Shown here: positions 8,751 through 17,301 of the stretch, piece by piece
Numbering within the stretch: the stretch's first letter is position 1
Layout: each line of letters opens with the position of its first letter
Assembly (NCBI RefSeq): GCF_000411975.1
Contig: NZ_ASXG01000099.1
Location: 62,001-126,000 of the forward strand
Source of the DNA: Amycolatopsis orientalis DSM 43388
Lineage (GTDB): Bacteria > Actinomycetota > Actinomycetes > Mycobacteriales > Pseudonocardiaceae
Direction: 5' to 3'
DNA length: 64,000 bases
Notes under the pieces: generated by a model
Told to the model about the DNA's origin: nothing
The model's input: the letters and a program-made list of their open reading frames with translations, nothing else
The model's database searches: none
Made by a program: the position numbers and the translations under genes

Positions 8751-9976
8751 GCCAATCCTCCCGCGGGTTCGGCCCGCACCGCGACGGCGGACCCGTCCGG
8801 CTTCGGCTCCGGGACCTCGGCCCGGACCACCCATCCGCCCCCGGGCCTCGTCCGCGTGGTCAGCGTGCCCCCGATCGCGGCCAGCCGTTCGGACAAGCCG
8901 CGCAGGCCGTTGCCCGGCACGACGTCCCCCGCGGCGCGGCCGTTGTCCTCGATCTCCAGCCAGTCACGCCCCAGCCGGACCTTCACCTGTTTCGCCCCGG
9001 AATGCCGCAGCACGTTGGTGATCGCCTCGCGCAGCACGTAGCCGAACGTGCTCTGCAACTCCGTCCGGACGTTGTCCACCGCGTGCGGCAGATCGGCCTC
9101 GACCTCGGCCGCGCGCAACGCCGCCCGCGCCCCGGCGATCTCGGCGGGCAGCGAAACCTCGCGATACTCCGACACCGTGGCCCGCACATCCGACAGCGCC
9201 GACCGCGTGAGCCCCTCGACCTCGCGGATCTCCTGCACCGCGCGGTCGAGGTCGCCGGAGCTTTCCAGCACCCGCCGCGCCAGCCCCGCCTTGACCGTGA
9301 TCGTGGTGAGACTGTGCCCCAGCAGGTCGTGCAGATCCCGGGCGACCCGCTCGCGTTCGTTGGCGACCGCCAGCGTCCCGATCTCCTGATTCGCCAGCTC
9401 CAGCCTGCGGATCACCCGGATCAGGTTGGACATGAAGAACATCGCCGACGTGACCGAGACGACCGTGATGACGTCGGAGACGTGCTCGGCCAGATCCCCG
9501 CGCAGCCACAGGACCAGCACGAGCACGCTCAACGCCGTCCCGTTGAAGATCAGCGACCAGGCGGCCGGGAACAGGAAGGCCAGCGTCGCGGTGGCGTAGA
9601 GCAGGATGTACGGGCTGGCACCGGCGATCAGCGCGCACAGCAGGCCCAGCGCCAGCATGACCCCGCCGAACCAGAACCGCACCGGCCGGGGCTTGCCGAA
9701 AACCACCGGAAACACGACATAACAGAGCGCGTAGACGGCGATCAGCGCGAAAAGCAGGATCCGGATCCACAGCGGCCCGGGGTCCTGAATCAGGCCGCGG
9801 GTCGCGGGGATCAGGTACGGCAGCAGGAAGCCCGCTGCGAAGATCGGCCACCCGACCCGGTGCGGACCGCGGCCCGGGCGCGCCGGCGGGTCCTCCCACC
9901 AGGACGCCCGGTCCTTCAGCCCGAACCGGTGCTCCGGGGCCCCGCCGGGCACGGCCTCCCGTCCGAGTGGCGACAC
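8747..9976 (-). CDS. DesK/NarL-type sensor histidine kinase
   Basis: About 409 residues. Several transmembrane segments (about 40-170) are followed by a HisKA_3 dimerisation domain with the phospho-acceptor His in ERERVARDLHDLLGHSLTTI. The HATPase domain has the N-box (LREAITNVLRHSGAK), the G1 box (IEDNGRA) and G2 (GNGLRGLSERL). GTG 9974-9976 is preferred because GGGGAGGG stands nine bases upstream; an upstream TTG overlapping the permease stop would add nine residues. Kinases of this type often sense membrane state or lipid-targeting antibiotics and control a neighbouring ABC exporter. The signal is unknown. Confidence 0.92.
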   Translation of the reverse strand: MSPLGREAVPGGAPEHRFGLKDRASWWEDPPARPGRGPHRVGWPIFAAGFLLPYLIPATRGLIQDPGPLWIRILLFALIAVYALCYVVFPVVFGKPRPVRFWFGGVMLALGLLCALIAGASPYILLYATATLAFLFPAAWSLIFNGTALSVLVLVLWLRGDLAEHVSDVITVVSVTSAMFFMSNLIRVIRRLELANQEIGTLAVANERERVARDLHDLLGHSLTTITVKAGLARRVLESSGDLDRAVQEIREVEGLTRSALSDVRATVSEYREVSLPAEIAGARAALRAAEVEADLPHAVDNVRTELQSTFGYVLREAITNVLRHSGAKQVKVRLGRDWLEIEDNGRAAGDVVPGNGLRGLSERLAAIGGTLTTRTRPGGGWVVRAEVPEPKPDGSAVAVRAEPAGGLA

Positions 9977-9999
9977 GTCGTTCTTCCCTCCCCACCCGG

Positions 10000-10740
10000 T
10001 CAAACCCGGGCGCTGTCCTTACGGTATCGCCTGACCACGACAATCCCGAGCACGAGCGTCCAGGCGCCCAGCACCCCGAGCGCGGTCGGCATGCTCACCA
10101 GCAACTGGTTCGCCACGACCGGCCGGACAAGGCCGAGGACCCAGTAGGTCGGCATGAGCTGCGCGACGTCGTGCATCCAGGACGGCATGCCCTCCAGCGG
10201 AATCCAGAGCCCGCCGAGGAAACCCATGCCGAGGGTGACGATCATGCTGATCGGCTGCATCGACTCCGGAGTGCCGAACTGGCCCAGCAGCAGCCCGAGC
10301 AGCACCAGCGGAATGGTGCCGAGGAAAATGCCGAGGACGATGCGCAGCCAGCCGGCCGGGTCGAGGTGCACGCCCTGGGAGAACGCGGCGATGGCCGGCA
10401 CGAGGATCAGCGCGGGAAGCCCGGCCAGCATCCCGGAGAGCGCTTTGCCGCCGAGGTAGCCCGCGCCGGACAGCGGGGTCAGCCGCAGCTGCCGCTGCCA
10501 GCCGCCGGCCCGCTCGATGGCGAGCCGGCCGCCGTTCGTGATGGCCGCCGCGAAGGAGCCGAACGTCATCATGTTGACCATGAGCACGCCCGCGACCGCG
10601 ACATGGTCCGGCGCGGACGGGTTGGTGAACACCGTGGCCTGCAACAGGAACATGAGGACCGGGAAGGCCACGACGAAGATCAGGAACCGGGGCGAGCGGA
10701 ACAGCCTGCGGGTTTCGACGACCAGGTAGGCGGGGTTCAT
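10000..10740 (-). CDS. ABC-2 type exporter, permease subunit
   Basis: 246 residues with six predicted membrane segments: FLIFVVAFPVLMFLLQ, then VAGVLMVNMMTFGSFAAAI, then the ALILVPAIAAF and IFLGTIPLVLLGLLLG regions, then SMIVTLGMGFLGGLWIPLEG, and a C-terminal helix. The ABC2_membrane pattern and the conserved GLWIPLEGMPSWM segment support the call. ATG 10738-10740 overlaps the ATPase stop (ATGA). It forms a transporter with the ATPase upstream; substrate unknown, possibly a lipid or antibiotic. Confidence 0.9.
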   Translation of the reverse strand: MNPAYLVVETRRLFRSPRFLIFVVAFPVLMFLLQATVFTNPSAPDHVAVAGVLMVNMMTFGSFAAAITNGGRLAIERAGGWQRQLRLTPLSGAGYLGGKALSGMLAGLPALILVPAIAAFSQGVHLDPAGWLRIVLGIFLGTIPLVLLGLLLGQFGTPESMQPISMIVTLGMGFLGGLWIPLEGMPSWMHDVAQLMPTYWVLGLVRPVVANQLLVSMPTALGVLGAWTLVLGIVVVRRYRKDSARV

Positions 10741-11666
10741 CGGACTGCTCCTTCCGTTTCGTCGGAGGTCAGGGAAAGGAAGGCGCCTTCGAGGCCGACC
10801 GCGCCGATCTCGATGTCGCGCACGGCCGGAACGGCGGCGAGCAGGGCGCGCAAGGTGGTGTCGGAGTCCGAACTGGACAGTGCGACGCGTTCGCCGCGCA
10901 GTTCGAAGGAGGTGACCGCGGGCAGGGTCGAGACCAGGTGCTCGCTGACCCCGCCGGGCAGCACGGCGCGGATGGTGCGGCCGCCGGCGAGCGCGCGGAC
11001 CTCCGCGACGGACCCGTCGGCGGCGATTTCCCCGGCCCGCATCAGCACGACCCGGTCGGCGAATTCCTCGGCTTCTTCCAGGTAATGCGTCGCGAACAGC
11101 ACCGTCCGGCCGGTGTCGGTGAACGAGTACATCGACTTCCAGAACTCGCGCCGGCTGCCGACGTCCATCGCCGCGGTCGGCTCGTCCAGCACGAGCAGAT
11201 CGGGATCCGACACCAGCGCGACCGCGAACCGCACGCGCTGTTTTTGCCCGCCGGAAAGCTTGTTCGCCCGCCGGTCGGCTATGTCCTCGACGCCCGCGCG
11301 GCGCAGCGCGTCGCGCACCGGCATCGGACGGCGGTGCAGTTTCGCGACGAGACCGACGGTTTCGCGCACGGTCAGGTCGTCCAGCAGCGTGCCGCCCTGC
11401 AGCATCGCGCCGATCATGCCCGCGCGCACGGCGTCGGCGGGCGTCCGGCCGAACACCGAAACGGTGCCCTCGTCCGGTGTGGTGAGCCCCAGAATCATGT
11501 CGACGGTGGTCGATTTGCCCGCCCCGTTCGGGCCGAGCAGCGCCACCACTTCCCCCGGCGCGATGGTCAGGTCGACGTGGCCGACCGCGCGCACGTCGCC
11601 GTAGCGCTTCGCGATGCCGCCCAGCCGGATCGCCGCCCCCGCCGCGATTTCCTGTGTGTTGTCCAT
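10737..11666 (-). CDS. ABC transporter ATP-binding protein (DrrA/CcmA-like)
   Basis: 309 residues. Walker A GPNGAGKST (about 44-52), Q-loop MLQGGTLL, signature LSGGQKQR, Walker B LLVLDEPTAA and the switch His in FATHYLEE are all intact. A DUF4162-like C-terminal domain of about 80 residues is typical of DrrA-type exporters. ATG 11664-11666 is first in the four-gene operon. Upstream lie two overlapping inverted repeats that may bind the operon's own response regulator. Confidence 0.94.
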   Translation of the reverse strand: MDNTQEIAAGAAIRLGGIAKRYGDVRAVGHVDLTIAPGEVVALLGPNGAGKSTTVDMILGLTTPDEGTVSVFGRTPADAVRAGMIGAMLQGGTLLDDLTVRETVGLVAKLHRRPMPVRDALRRAGVEDIADRRANKLSGGQKQRVRFAVALVSDPDLLVLDEPTAAMDVGSRREFWKSMYSFTDTGRTVLFATHYLEEAEEFADRVVLMRAGEIAADGSVAEVRALAGGRTIRAVLPGGVSEHLVSTLPAVTSFELRGERVALSSSDSDTTLRALLAAVPAVRDIEIGAVGLEGAFLSLTSDETEGAVR

Positions 11667-11711
11667 GGCTTGAAGCGTGCCGCGCCGGGGCGGTCCGCAC
11701 GCAGGCCGAGC

Positions 11712-11738
11712 GTCACGACCCGACCGTGACAGGTGTCA
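11712..11738. promoter_or_regulatory. Overlapping inverted repeats ahead of the ABC/two-component operon
   Basis: GTCACG (11712-11717), seven bases, CGTGAC (11725-11730) is a perfect 6-bp inverted repeat. TGACA (11727-11731), two bases, TGTCA (11734-11738) is a second that overlaps it. They lie 46-72 bases upstream of the ATPase start, a fitting place for an autoregulatory operator of the operon's LuxR-type regulator. Confidence 0.45.
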
Positions 11739-11759
11739 GGGGCGCCAAGGGCGGAAACG

Positions 11760-11800
11760 CCGGACGGCCCTCCCCGGCGAGGCGGGAAAGGGCCGTCCGG
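11760..11800 (-). terminator. Stem-loop terminator downstream of glyS
   Basis: CCGGACGGCCCT (11760-11771) and AGGGCCGTCCGG (11789-11800) form a perfect 12-bp stem with a 17-base loop. It lies 18 bases after the glyS stop and before the promoter of the next operon. Confidence 0.75.
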
Positions 11801-11817
11801 AACGGATCGCGCGGCGG

Positions 11818-13206
11818 TCAGCAGCCGAGCAGGCGACCGGCCAGGTACGACTCGACCTGGTCGATCGAGATGCGCTCCTGCTTCATGCTGTCGCGCTCGC
11901 GGATGGTCACCGCGTCGTCCTCGAGCGTGTCGAAGTCGACCGTGACGCAGTACGGCGTGCCGATCTCGTCCTGGCGGCGGTAGCGGCGGCCGATCGCCTG
12001 CGCGTCGTCGAAGTCGACGTTCCAGTGCTTGCGCAGCCGCGCGGCCAGGTCGCGCGCCTTCGGCGACAGGTCGGCGTTGCGCGACAGCGGCAGCACCGCG
12101 GCCTTGAACGGCGCCAGCCGCGGGTCGAGGTGCAGCACGGTCCGCTTGTCGGTGCCGCCCTTGGCGTTCGGCACCTCTTCCTCGTCGTACGCGTCGACCA
12201 GGAACGCCATCATCGAACGGCCGACGCCCGCGGCCGGCTCGATCACGAACGGCCGGTAGCGCTGGCCCGAGGCCTGGTCGAAGAACGACAGGTCCACGCC
12301 CGAGTGGTTCGAGTGCGTGGTCAGGTCGAAGTCGGTGCGGTTGGCGATGCCTTCCAGCTCGCCCCACTCCTGGCCGGCGTTGAAGGAGAACCGGTACTCG
12401 ATGTCGACGGTGCGCTTCGCGTAGTGCGAGAGCTTTTCCTTCGGGTGCTCGTAGTGGCGCAGGTTCTCGGCCTTGATGCCGAGATCCTCGTACCACTCGG
12501 TGCGCGTGTCGATCCAGTACTGGTGCCAGTGCTCGTCCTCGCCCGGCTCGACGAAGAACTCCATCTCCATCTGCTCGAACTCGCGCGTGCGGAAGATGAA
12601 GTTGCCCGGCGTGATCTCGTTGCGGAAGGACTTGCCGATCTGGCCGATGCCGAACGGCGGCTTCTTGCGCGACGCGGTCTGCACGTTGAGGAAGTTCACG
12701 AAGATGCCCTGCGCGGTCTCCGGTCGGAGGTAGTGCAGGCCTTCCTCGGACTCGACCGGGCCGAGGTGCGTCTTCAGCATCATGTTGAAGTCGCGCGGCT
12801 CGGTGTACTTGCCCCGGGTGCCGCAGTTCGGGCACGGCACCTCGGACAGGTCGTCCTCGGTGGTGGTCTTGCCGGTGCGCGCCTCGAAGTCCTCGGCGAG
12901 CTGGTCGGCGCGGAACCGCTTGTGGCACGAGAGGCACTCGATCAGCGGGTCGGTGAACACGTTCACGTGCCCCGAGGCGACCCAGACCTGGCGCGGCAGG
13001 ATGACCGAGGAGTCGATGCCGACCACGTCCTCGCGGCCCTGCACGACGGTCTTCCACCACTGGCGCTTGATGTTGTCCTTCAGCTCGACGCCGAGCGGCC
13101 CGTAGTCCCACGCCGACCTGGTGCCGCCGTAGATCTCTCCCGACGGGAAGACGAAGCCACGGCGCTTGCACAGACTGACGACGGTTTCGATGGTATTGGC
13201 GGGCAC
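11818..13206 (-). CDS. glyS: Glycine--tRNA ligase (single-subunit, class II)
   Basis: Charges tRNA-Gly. 462 residues, the normal length of the dimeric eukaryote/archaeal-like type. Class II motifs are visible: [17 protein letters not shown] near the N-terminus, motif 2 [18 protein letters not shown], and motif 3 around [15 protein letters not shown] zinc-ribbon-like insert (C-x2-C at LSCHK with an upstream Cys, then PCPNCG) is present. GTG 13204-13206 is chosen because it has a GGAG six bases upstream and gives the family N-terminus [20 protein letters not shown] 13222-13224 would add six residues. A terminator follows. The neighbouring smtB-zur pair is conserved in mycobacteria, here separated by a sortase module. 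Confidence 0.96.
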   Translation of the reverse strand: MPANTIETVVSLCKRRGFVFPSGEIYGGTRSAWDYGPLGVELKDNIKRQWWKTVVQGREDVVGIDSSVILPRQVWVASGHVNVFTDPLIECLSCHKRFRADQLAEDFEARTGKTTTEDDLSEVPCPNCGTRGKYTEPRDFNMMLKTHLGPVESEEGLHYLRPETAQGIFVNFLNVQTASRKKPPFGIGQIGKSFRNEITPGNFIFRTREFEQMEMEFFVEPGEDEHWHQYWIDTRTEWYEDLGIKAENLRHYEHPKEKLSHYAKRTVDIEYRFSFNAGQEWGELEGIANRTDFDLTTHSNHSGVDLSFFDQASGQRYRPFVIEPAAGVGRSMMAFLVDAYDEEEVPNAKGGTDKRTVLHLDPRLAPFKAAVLPLSRNADLSPKARDLAARLRKHWNVDFDDAQAIGRRYRRQDEIGTPYCVTVDFDTLEDDAVTIRERDSMKQERISIDQVESYLAGRLLGC

Positions 13207-13296
13207 TCCACGCTCCGGACGCATGCGGGGACGGTTATCGGACTTGAAGGTCCAGCGTATCCGGCCCGTCCCCGGGGCCTCCGCGCAGGTCGGAGG

Positions 13297-13956
13297 TCAC
13301 GAACGGGTGACCGGCGAGGCGGTCGCGACCCGGTTGTCGTCGTAGCCTTCCTGGCCGCCCACGTAGTCGCCGCCGCACGTGACGAGCACGAGCCGGTGCG
13401 GTCCGTCGGGGTCGAAGAGTTTCGCGGATTCGGCGGCCAGGTCCGTTTTGTGGATCGTGCGCACCTCGTCGACCCGGTACTGCCACTGCTTGCCCGTGGT
13501 GTCGGACACGGTGACGACCTGCCCGGGCTTCATCCGCCAGAGCTCCTGGAACGGCCCGGACCTGCCCGCCCAGTTGACGTGCCCGGACAGCAGCGCGACG
13601 CCCCGCGCGGCCCCGAGCCCGGAGCCCCACCAGGCCGCTTCGGAGAGACTCTTCGGGATCGGCAGCGCGCCGTCCGCGCCGACCTCCTCGGCGATCAGCT
13701 TCGCCTGCCCGCCGCCGGGCAGCTTGACGGTGCCGGGGGTCTGTCCGGGGTCCGGCTGGGCGTTCCCGGCTTGGCTGTTCCCGGCCTGGCCGGTGCCGGC
13801 CTGCGCGGTGCCGGTCGGCTGCTGCGGCTGCGCCGCGGTGTCCTTGCCGGCGAAGAAGATCAGCATCGCGGCGATGACGGCCGCGACTGCCGCGACGGCG
13901 GCCACGACGATCAGTGCGCCGCGTTTGCGTGCTGGTTGGGCTTGTGTCCCCTGCAT
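13297..13956 (-). CDS. Class F sortase (first of two)
   Basis: 219 residues. A positively charged N-terminus and a transmembrane helix (about 13-35) are followed by a Gln/Gly/Ala/Pro-rich linker and the sortase domain. The catalytic His lies in LLSGHVNWAG, the catalytic Cys in LVLVTCGGDY, and an Arg in DNRVATA near the C-terminus. Class F sortases are actinobacterial cell-surface transpeptidases with poorly known substrates. It is a close paralogue of the next gene. The 112-base gap between the two suggests one transcript or a weak internal promoter. Confidence 0.9.
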   Translation of the reverse strand: MQGTQAQPARKRGALIVVAAVAAVAAVIAAMLIFFAGKDTAAQPQQPTGTAQAGTGQAGNSQAGNAQPDPGQTPGTVKLPGGGQAKLIAEEVGADGALPIPKSLSEAAWWGSGLGAARGVALLSGHVNWAGRSGPFQELWRMKPGQVVTVSDTTGKQWQYRVDEVRTIHKTDLAAESAKLFDPDGPHRLVLVTCGGDYVGGQEGYDDNRVATASPVTRS

Positions 13957-14068
13957 CGTGCTCCCCTGGTCCGGAGGTTTCTCCAGGGAGACATGCCGCG
14001 GGGCGGCGGCGGGGTTGCACGGATTTCGCGCGGGCTCCCGTGGCTTGCCGGAGGAGGACCGGCCGGGT

Positions 14069-14707
14069 TCAGTCCGGCCGCGAGACCAGGTCCGCCGTGA
14101 CGATCCGGTTCTCGTCGTAGCCCGCGGTGCCGCCGACGTAGTCGCCGCCGCAGGTGACCAGGACCAGCCGGTGCGGGCCGGTCTGGGCGAACCAGCCGGG
14201 GGCCTGCGCGGGCAGCTGGTCCTTCGGGATCGTGGTCGCGCCGGTGACGCGGTAGAGCCAGCGGCCGCCGGAAGAGTCGACGATGCTCACGTTGTCGCCG
14301 GTGCGGACGCGCCACAGGTCGTCGAAGGGCCCCTTCGTGCCGGCCCAGTTGACGTGTCCGGACAGCACCGCGGCGCCCTGTGGCGCGCCGAGCCGGGCGC
14401 CCCACCACGCGGCGTCGCCGAGGCCGCGCGGGATCGGCAGGATGCCGTTCTGGGTGATCTCGGTGCGTTTGAGCCGGGCCTCGGAGCCGTCCGGAAGCCG
14501 GATGCTGCCGGGGCGTTGCAGGCCGATCGCCTGGCCGTCGGAGGGCAGTTCGGCAGGAGCGCCGTCCTCGCCGGGAAGCGAACCGGGCGGCGGGTCGGCG
14601 ACGGCGGCCGGCGACGGGGCGGGCACCCAGGTCAGGACGATCACGCCGGCCGCGATCGCCAGGACGGCGATCACCGCCGACGCGACCGTCAGCACGGTGC
14701 GCGGCAC
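14069..14707 (-). CDS. Class F sortase (second of two)
   Basis: 212 residues with an N-terminal transmembrane helix (about 5-27), a proline/glycine-rich linker and the catalytic domain. The active-site His is in VLSGHVNWAG, the Cys in LVLVTCGGDY and the Arg in DENRIVTA. GTG 14705-14707 lies three bases after the stop of the upstream secreted protein, so the two are almost certainly co-transcribed, which makes that protein a good substrate candidate. The paralogous neighbour points to a local duplication. Confidence 0.9.
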   Translation of the reverse strand: MPRTVLTVASAVIAVLAIAAGVIVLTWVPAPSPAAVADPPPGSLPGEDGAPAELPSDGQAIGLQRPGSIRLPDGSEARLKRTEITQNGILPIPRGLGDAAWWGARLGAPQGAAVLSGHVNWAGTKGPFDDLWRVRTGDNVSIVDSSGGRWLYRVTGATTIPKDQLPAQAPGWFAQTGPHRLVLVTCGGDYVGGTAGYDENRIVTADLVSRPD

Positions 14708-14710
14708 GGC

Positions 14711-15823
14711 CTAGTCGCCGCGGGTGCGAACGGCCCGCGCCGCCGCCCGGCGCCGGCCGAGAACGATCGCGACGGCCCCGAACAGCAGCCCGCCGCCGAG
14801 CAGGCCGAAGCCGAGCGGCAAGCGCACGTCGTCGGACGGCGCGGCGGCCTGCGGGCCGAGGTAGCCGGCCGGGACCTCGGTGGGCACCGACGGCTGCTGC
14901 ACGGTGCCTCCGCTGCCCGAGCCGTTTCCGGCCGCGGCGACGAAGTTCTTCGGGATCGAGCAGCTGACGCCGCCGAGCACCATGCTGGTCTGCACGTCGC
15001 TCAGCTTGGCGTTGTTGGCGTCGCGCGCGTGCGTGGTGATCTCGACGCGCCAGCCCGCCTGGGCGGTGACGTCGCCGGAGCGCCAGCCGTCCTGCTTGAT
15101 CAGCTGGTCGAACGACGAAACGCGGGACAGGGCGAGGTCCGAGGTGGTCTTGCCGGGGTCGCTCTGCGGCACGGAAGTGGGCGAGCCCATCTTGAGGCCG
15201 GTGATGTTCAGGGTCCCGCTGGCGGGCATCGGAACCTGCTTCAGCGCGTCGTCGTCGCCGCGCACCCAGACGCGCGCGGCCGTGGTGGTGCCAGTGGCCT
15301 TGCCGGGCCCGGAGCAGTCGACCGAGCTGCGCGCGCCTTCGAGGACCAGCATGGTGTTGTCGACCGGCTTCGGCTTGCCGCGGCTGTTGTCGCGCAGCGC
15401 GTAGTTGGTTTCCGCGACGGCGGTGGGCACGTGGGTGGTTTGCAGCGCGGCGACGACCTGGTGGTCGCGGCTCGCGATGCCCGCCGGGTACGGGCTGGCG
15501 GAGGCGTCCGCGTACTTGCCGAGGTCGATCTCGTAGTTGGGGCCGAAAGTGTTGCGCTCGCCCTGGTCCTTCGGCACGGCGACCCGGTCCGTGCCGAGCT
15601 GCGACTGGCCGGGGGTGAGCGGGGACCGCTGGGTCTCGGTGATCAGCGCGCCGCCGTGCTGCGGGTCGCCGCCGAGCCGGACCGAAGCCACGTTGGCGAA
15701 CGAGACCGGACCGGTCTTCTCGTCGACCGCCTGCCCGGCCTGTGTCTGCGCCGCAGCGGCCGGGGCCAGCGCCGGCAGTGCCACCAGGGCCGCGACCGCG
15801 GCCTTCGTCACGAAACGAGTCAT
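14711..15823 (-). CDS. Secreted, C-terminally membrane-anchored surface protein (sortase-linked; possibly choice-of-anchor P type)
   Basis: 370 residues. The signal peptide is clear (MTRFVTKAAVAALVALPALA, cleavage near AAAQ). A beta-rich ectodomain with two cysteines (VDCSGPG and VSCSIP) follows, then a Gly/Ser/Pro-rich stalk (GNGSGSGG). The C-terminus has LPLGFGLLGGG, a hydrophobic helix and GRRRAAARAVR, a layout like a sorting signal but without a standard LPxTG. The gene is three bases upstream of a class F sortase. Similarity to the choice-of-anchor P proteins of actinobacteria is my impression only. ATG 15821-15823 gives the signal peptide directly. Confidence 0.65.
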   Translation of the reverse strand: MTRFVTKAAVAALVALPALAPAAAAQTQAGQAVDEKTGPVSFANVASVRLGGDPQHGGALITETQRSPLTPGQSQLGTDRVAVPKDQGERNTFGPNYEIDLGKYADASASPYPAGIASRDHQVVAALQTTHVPTAVAETNYALRDNSRGKPKPVDNTMLVLEGARSSVDCSGPGKATGTTTAARVWVRGDDDALKQVPMPASGTLNITGLKMGSPTSVPQSDPGKTTSDLALSRVSSFDQLIKQDGWRSGDVTAQAGWRVEITTHARDANNAKLSDVQTSMVLGGVSCSIPKNFVAAAGNGSGSGGTVQQPSVPTEVPAGYLGPQAAAPSDDVRLPLGFGLLGGGLLFGAVAIVLGRRRAAARAVRTRGD

Positions 15824-16153
15824 GTCTCCCCACTGCCCTCCGGCAACCCCGAGCGGCCCGCCACTGTCCGAGACGCGACGGAGCGCCCCCGCGACAACCT
15901 TGCACCGTCCGCCACGCCTTGCGAAGCCGACAAGCCAAATCTTCACGAACTCACCCGATCGGGTCAATCCGGATCGCCGGTCCCCCGCGCCCCGGCGATC
16001 ACCGAGCCCGGCGATGGGAACACTACGATGGCGGCGAAGGTTATCGGCAATGACATCCGGCTTCGGAACCGCCACCCTCCTTGGTTCGCCGGCCTTGGGA
16101 CCTTGGGACAGGGGCGGGACGAAGCGGGCGGCGGGACGCGAGTGGAGGCAACG
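15824..16153. other. Divergent intergenic region, surface protein / smtB-zur
   Basis: 330 bases carrying the promoters of both divergent units. An imperfect palindrome (GTTATCGGCAATGAC, near 16045) might be a metal-regulator site but matches the Zur or SmtB consensus poorly. No gene is supported. Confidence 0.4.
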
Positions 16154-16885
16154 ATGACGTCGGCACCTTCGAGCGCCCTGTCCGACGGCCTGGGGACGGG
16201 ATCCGCGGGCGAGGCCACGGCCGGGTCGGCTGGGGACTTCGCGTCGTCTGGGGGGAGTGCTGTGGCCAACGAGGCGGGTGCGATCGGTGGGGGCTCCGCG
16301 GCGGCCGGGAAGTTCGCCCCCTCCGGGAACAGCGTCGCGGCCACCGACACGGGTGCGACGGGACCGGCCAGTCCGGGTCGCGCGGCGGTCGGGAACGCTG
16401 AGGCATCCGCGGTGAATGACGTTCCTGCCGAGGCCAGCTCGGTGCCAGCCGGAGCCGCCGAGACGCCTGTGGTCGCGGCCGGGCACGTCGCTTCGGCTGA
16501 GTCGGACGAGGCAGTCGCCGGGCAGGCGGAGCTGCCCGCGGACCCGCCGCATCCCGTCGGCGCGGATAGCTCTGCTGGGGGGCCCGGACCTGCGGTTTTG
16601 CCGCCGGGCGTGCTGGCCGACGCGGGAGAACTGCTCCGGGCGCTCGCCGCTCCGGTGCGGATCGCTATCGTGCTGCAGTTGCGGGAGGCGGACCGGTGCG
16701 TGCACGAACTCGTGGACGAGCTCGACGTCGCCCAGCCGTTGATCAGCCAGCACCTCCGCGTTCTCAAGACCGCGGGCGTGGTCCAGGGCGAGCGGCGCGG
16801 CCGCGAGGTCGTCTACCGGCTGGTGGACGACCACTTGGCGCACATCGTCGTCGACGCGGTCGCCCACGTGCAGGAAGGGAAGTGA
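16154..16885 (+). CDS. smtB: ArsR/SmtB-family metal-sensing repressor with long low-complexity N-terminus
   Basis: 243 residues as read from ATG 16154. Only the last 92 or so form the winged helix: ELLRALAAPVRIAIVLQLRE, then the recognition helix in AQPLISQHLRVLKTAG. The alpha-5 metal site is intact as D-x-H-x10-H-x2-E (DDHLAHIV, then AHVQE), as in SmtB-type zinc sensors. The first 150 or so residues are Ala/Gly/Ser-rich with codon choice unlike the neighbours, so the true start may be later (for example TTG 16598 or GTG 16610). zur follows after two bases, so the pair is one operon, as in mycobacteria (Rv2358-Rv2359). Likely senses zinc and represses metal efflux. Confidence 0.85.
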   Translation: MTSAPSSALSDGLGTGSAGEATAGSAGDFASSGGSAVANEAGAIGGGSAAAGKFAPSGNSVAATDTGATGPASPGRAAVGNAEASAVNDVPAEASSVPAGAAETPVVAAGHVASAESDEAVAGQAELPADPPHPVGADSSAGGPGPAVLPPGVLADAGELLRALAAPVRIAIVLQLREADRCVHELVDELDVAQPLISQHLRVLKTAGVVQGERRGREVVYRLVDDHLAHIVVDAVAHVQEGK

Positions 16886-16887
16886 CG

Positions 16888-17301
16888 ATGTCCTCGGTCC
16901 CCAAACCGGCCCCGGTGCCCGGCCGCCGGTCCACGAAGCAGCGCGCGGCGGTGGTCGACCTGCTCAGCACCGTCGACGACTTCCGCTCGGCCCAGGAACT
17001 CCACGACGAACTTCGCAAGCGCGGCGACGGCATCGGCCTGACCACCGTCTACCGGACGCTGCAGTCGCTCTCCGAAGCGGGCGAGATCGACGTCCTGCGC
17101 ACCGACTCCGGAGAGGCGATCTACCGCCGGTGCTCGTCCCACCACCACCATCACCTCGTGTGCCGCGTGTGCGGGCGCACGGTGGAGGTCGAGGGTCCCG
17201 CGGTGGAGCGCTGGGCGGAGAAAATCGCGGCGGAGCACGGGTTCACCGACATCAGTCACACGGTGGAAATCACCGGGACCTGCGCCGAGCACTCGAGCTG
17301 A
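16888..17301 (+). CDS. zur: Zinc uptake regulator Zur (Fur family)
   Basis: 137 residues. The winged helix (KQRAAVVDLLSTVDDFRSAQ, then GIGLTTVYRTLQSL) is followed by a dimerisation domain with the His cluster HHHHHLV and C-x2-C (CRVCG). Zur represses zinc uptake genes and alternative ribosomal proteins when zinc is plentiful. Oddity: the second half of the structural site, normally a C-terminal C-x2-C, reads C-x2-H (TCAEHSS). The codons for this tail, including the stop, match the repeat unit that fills the next 600 bases. ATG 16888 lies two bases after the smtB stop, with GGAAGGGAAG upstream. Confidence 0.94.
   Translation: MSSVPKPAPVPGRRSTKQRAAVVDLLSTVDDFRSAQELHDELRKRGDGIGLTTVYRTLQSLSEAGEIDVLRTDSGEAIYRRCSSHHHHHLVCRVCGRTVEVEGPAVERWAEKIAAEHGFTDISHTVEITGTCAEHSS

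Noticed and set aside
16030-16065. Possible Zur or SmtB operator (GTTATCGGCAATGAC)
   Set aside because: Only four of five outer positions pair and it fits neither known consensus well; kept only as a remark.
13379-16153. Long plus-strand frame in phase with the smtB-like gene
   Set aside because: It runs antisense through both sortase genes and the anchored protein, which have clear catalytic and signal motifs.
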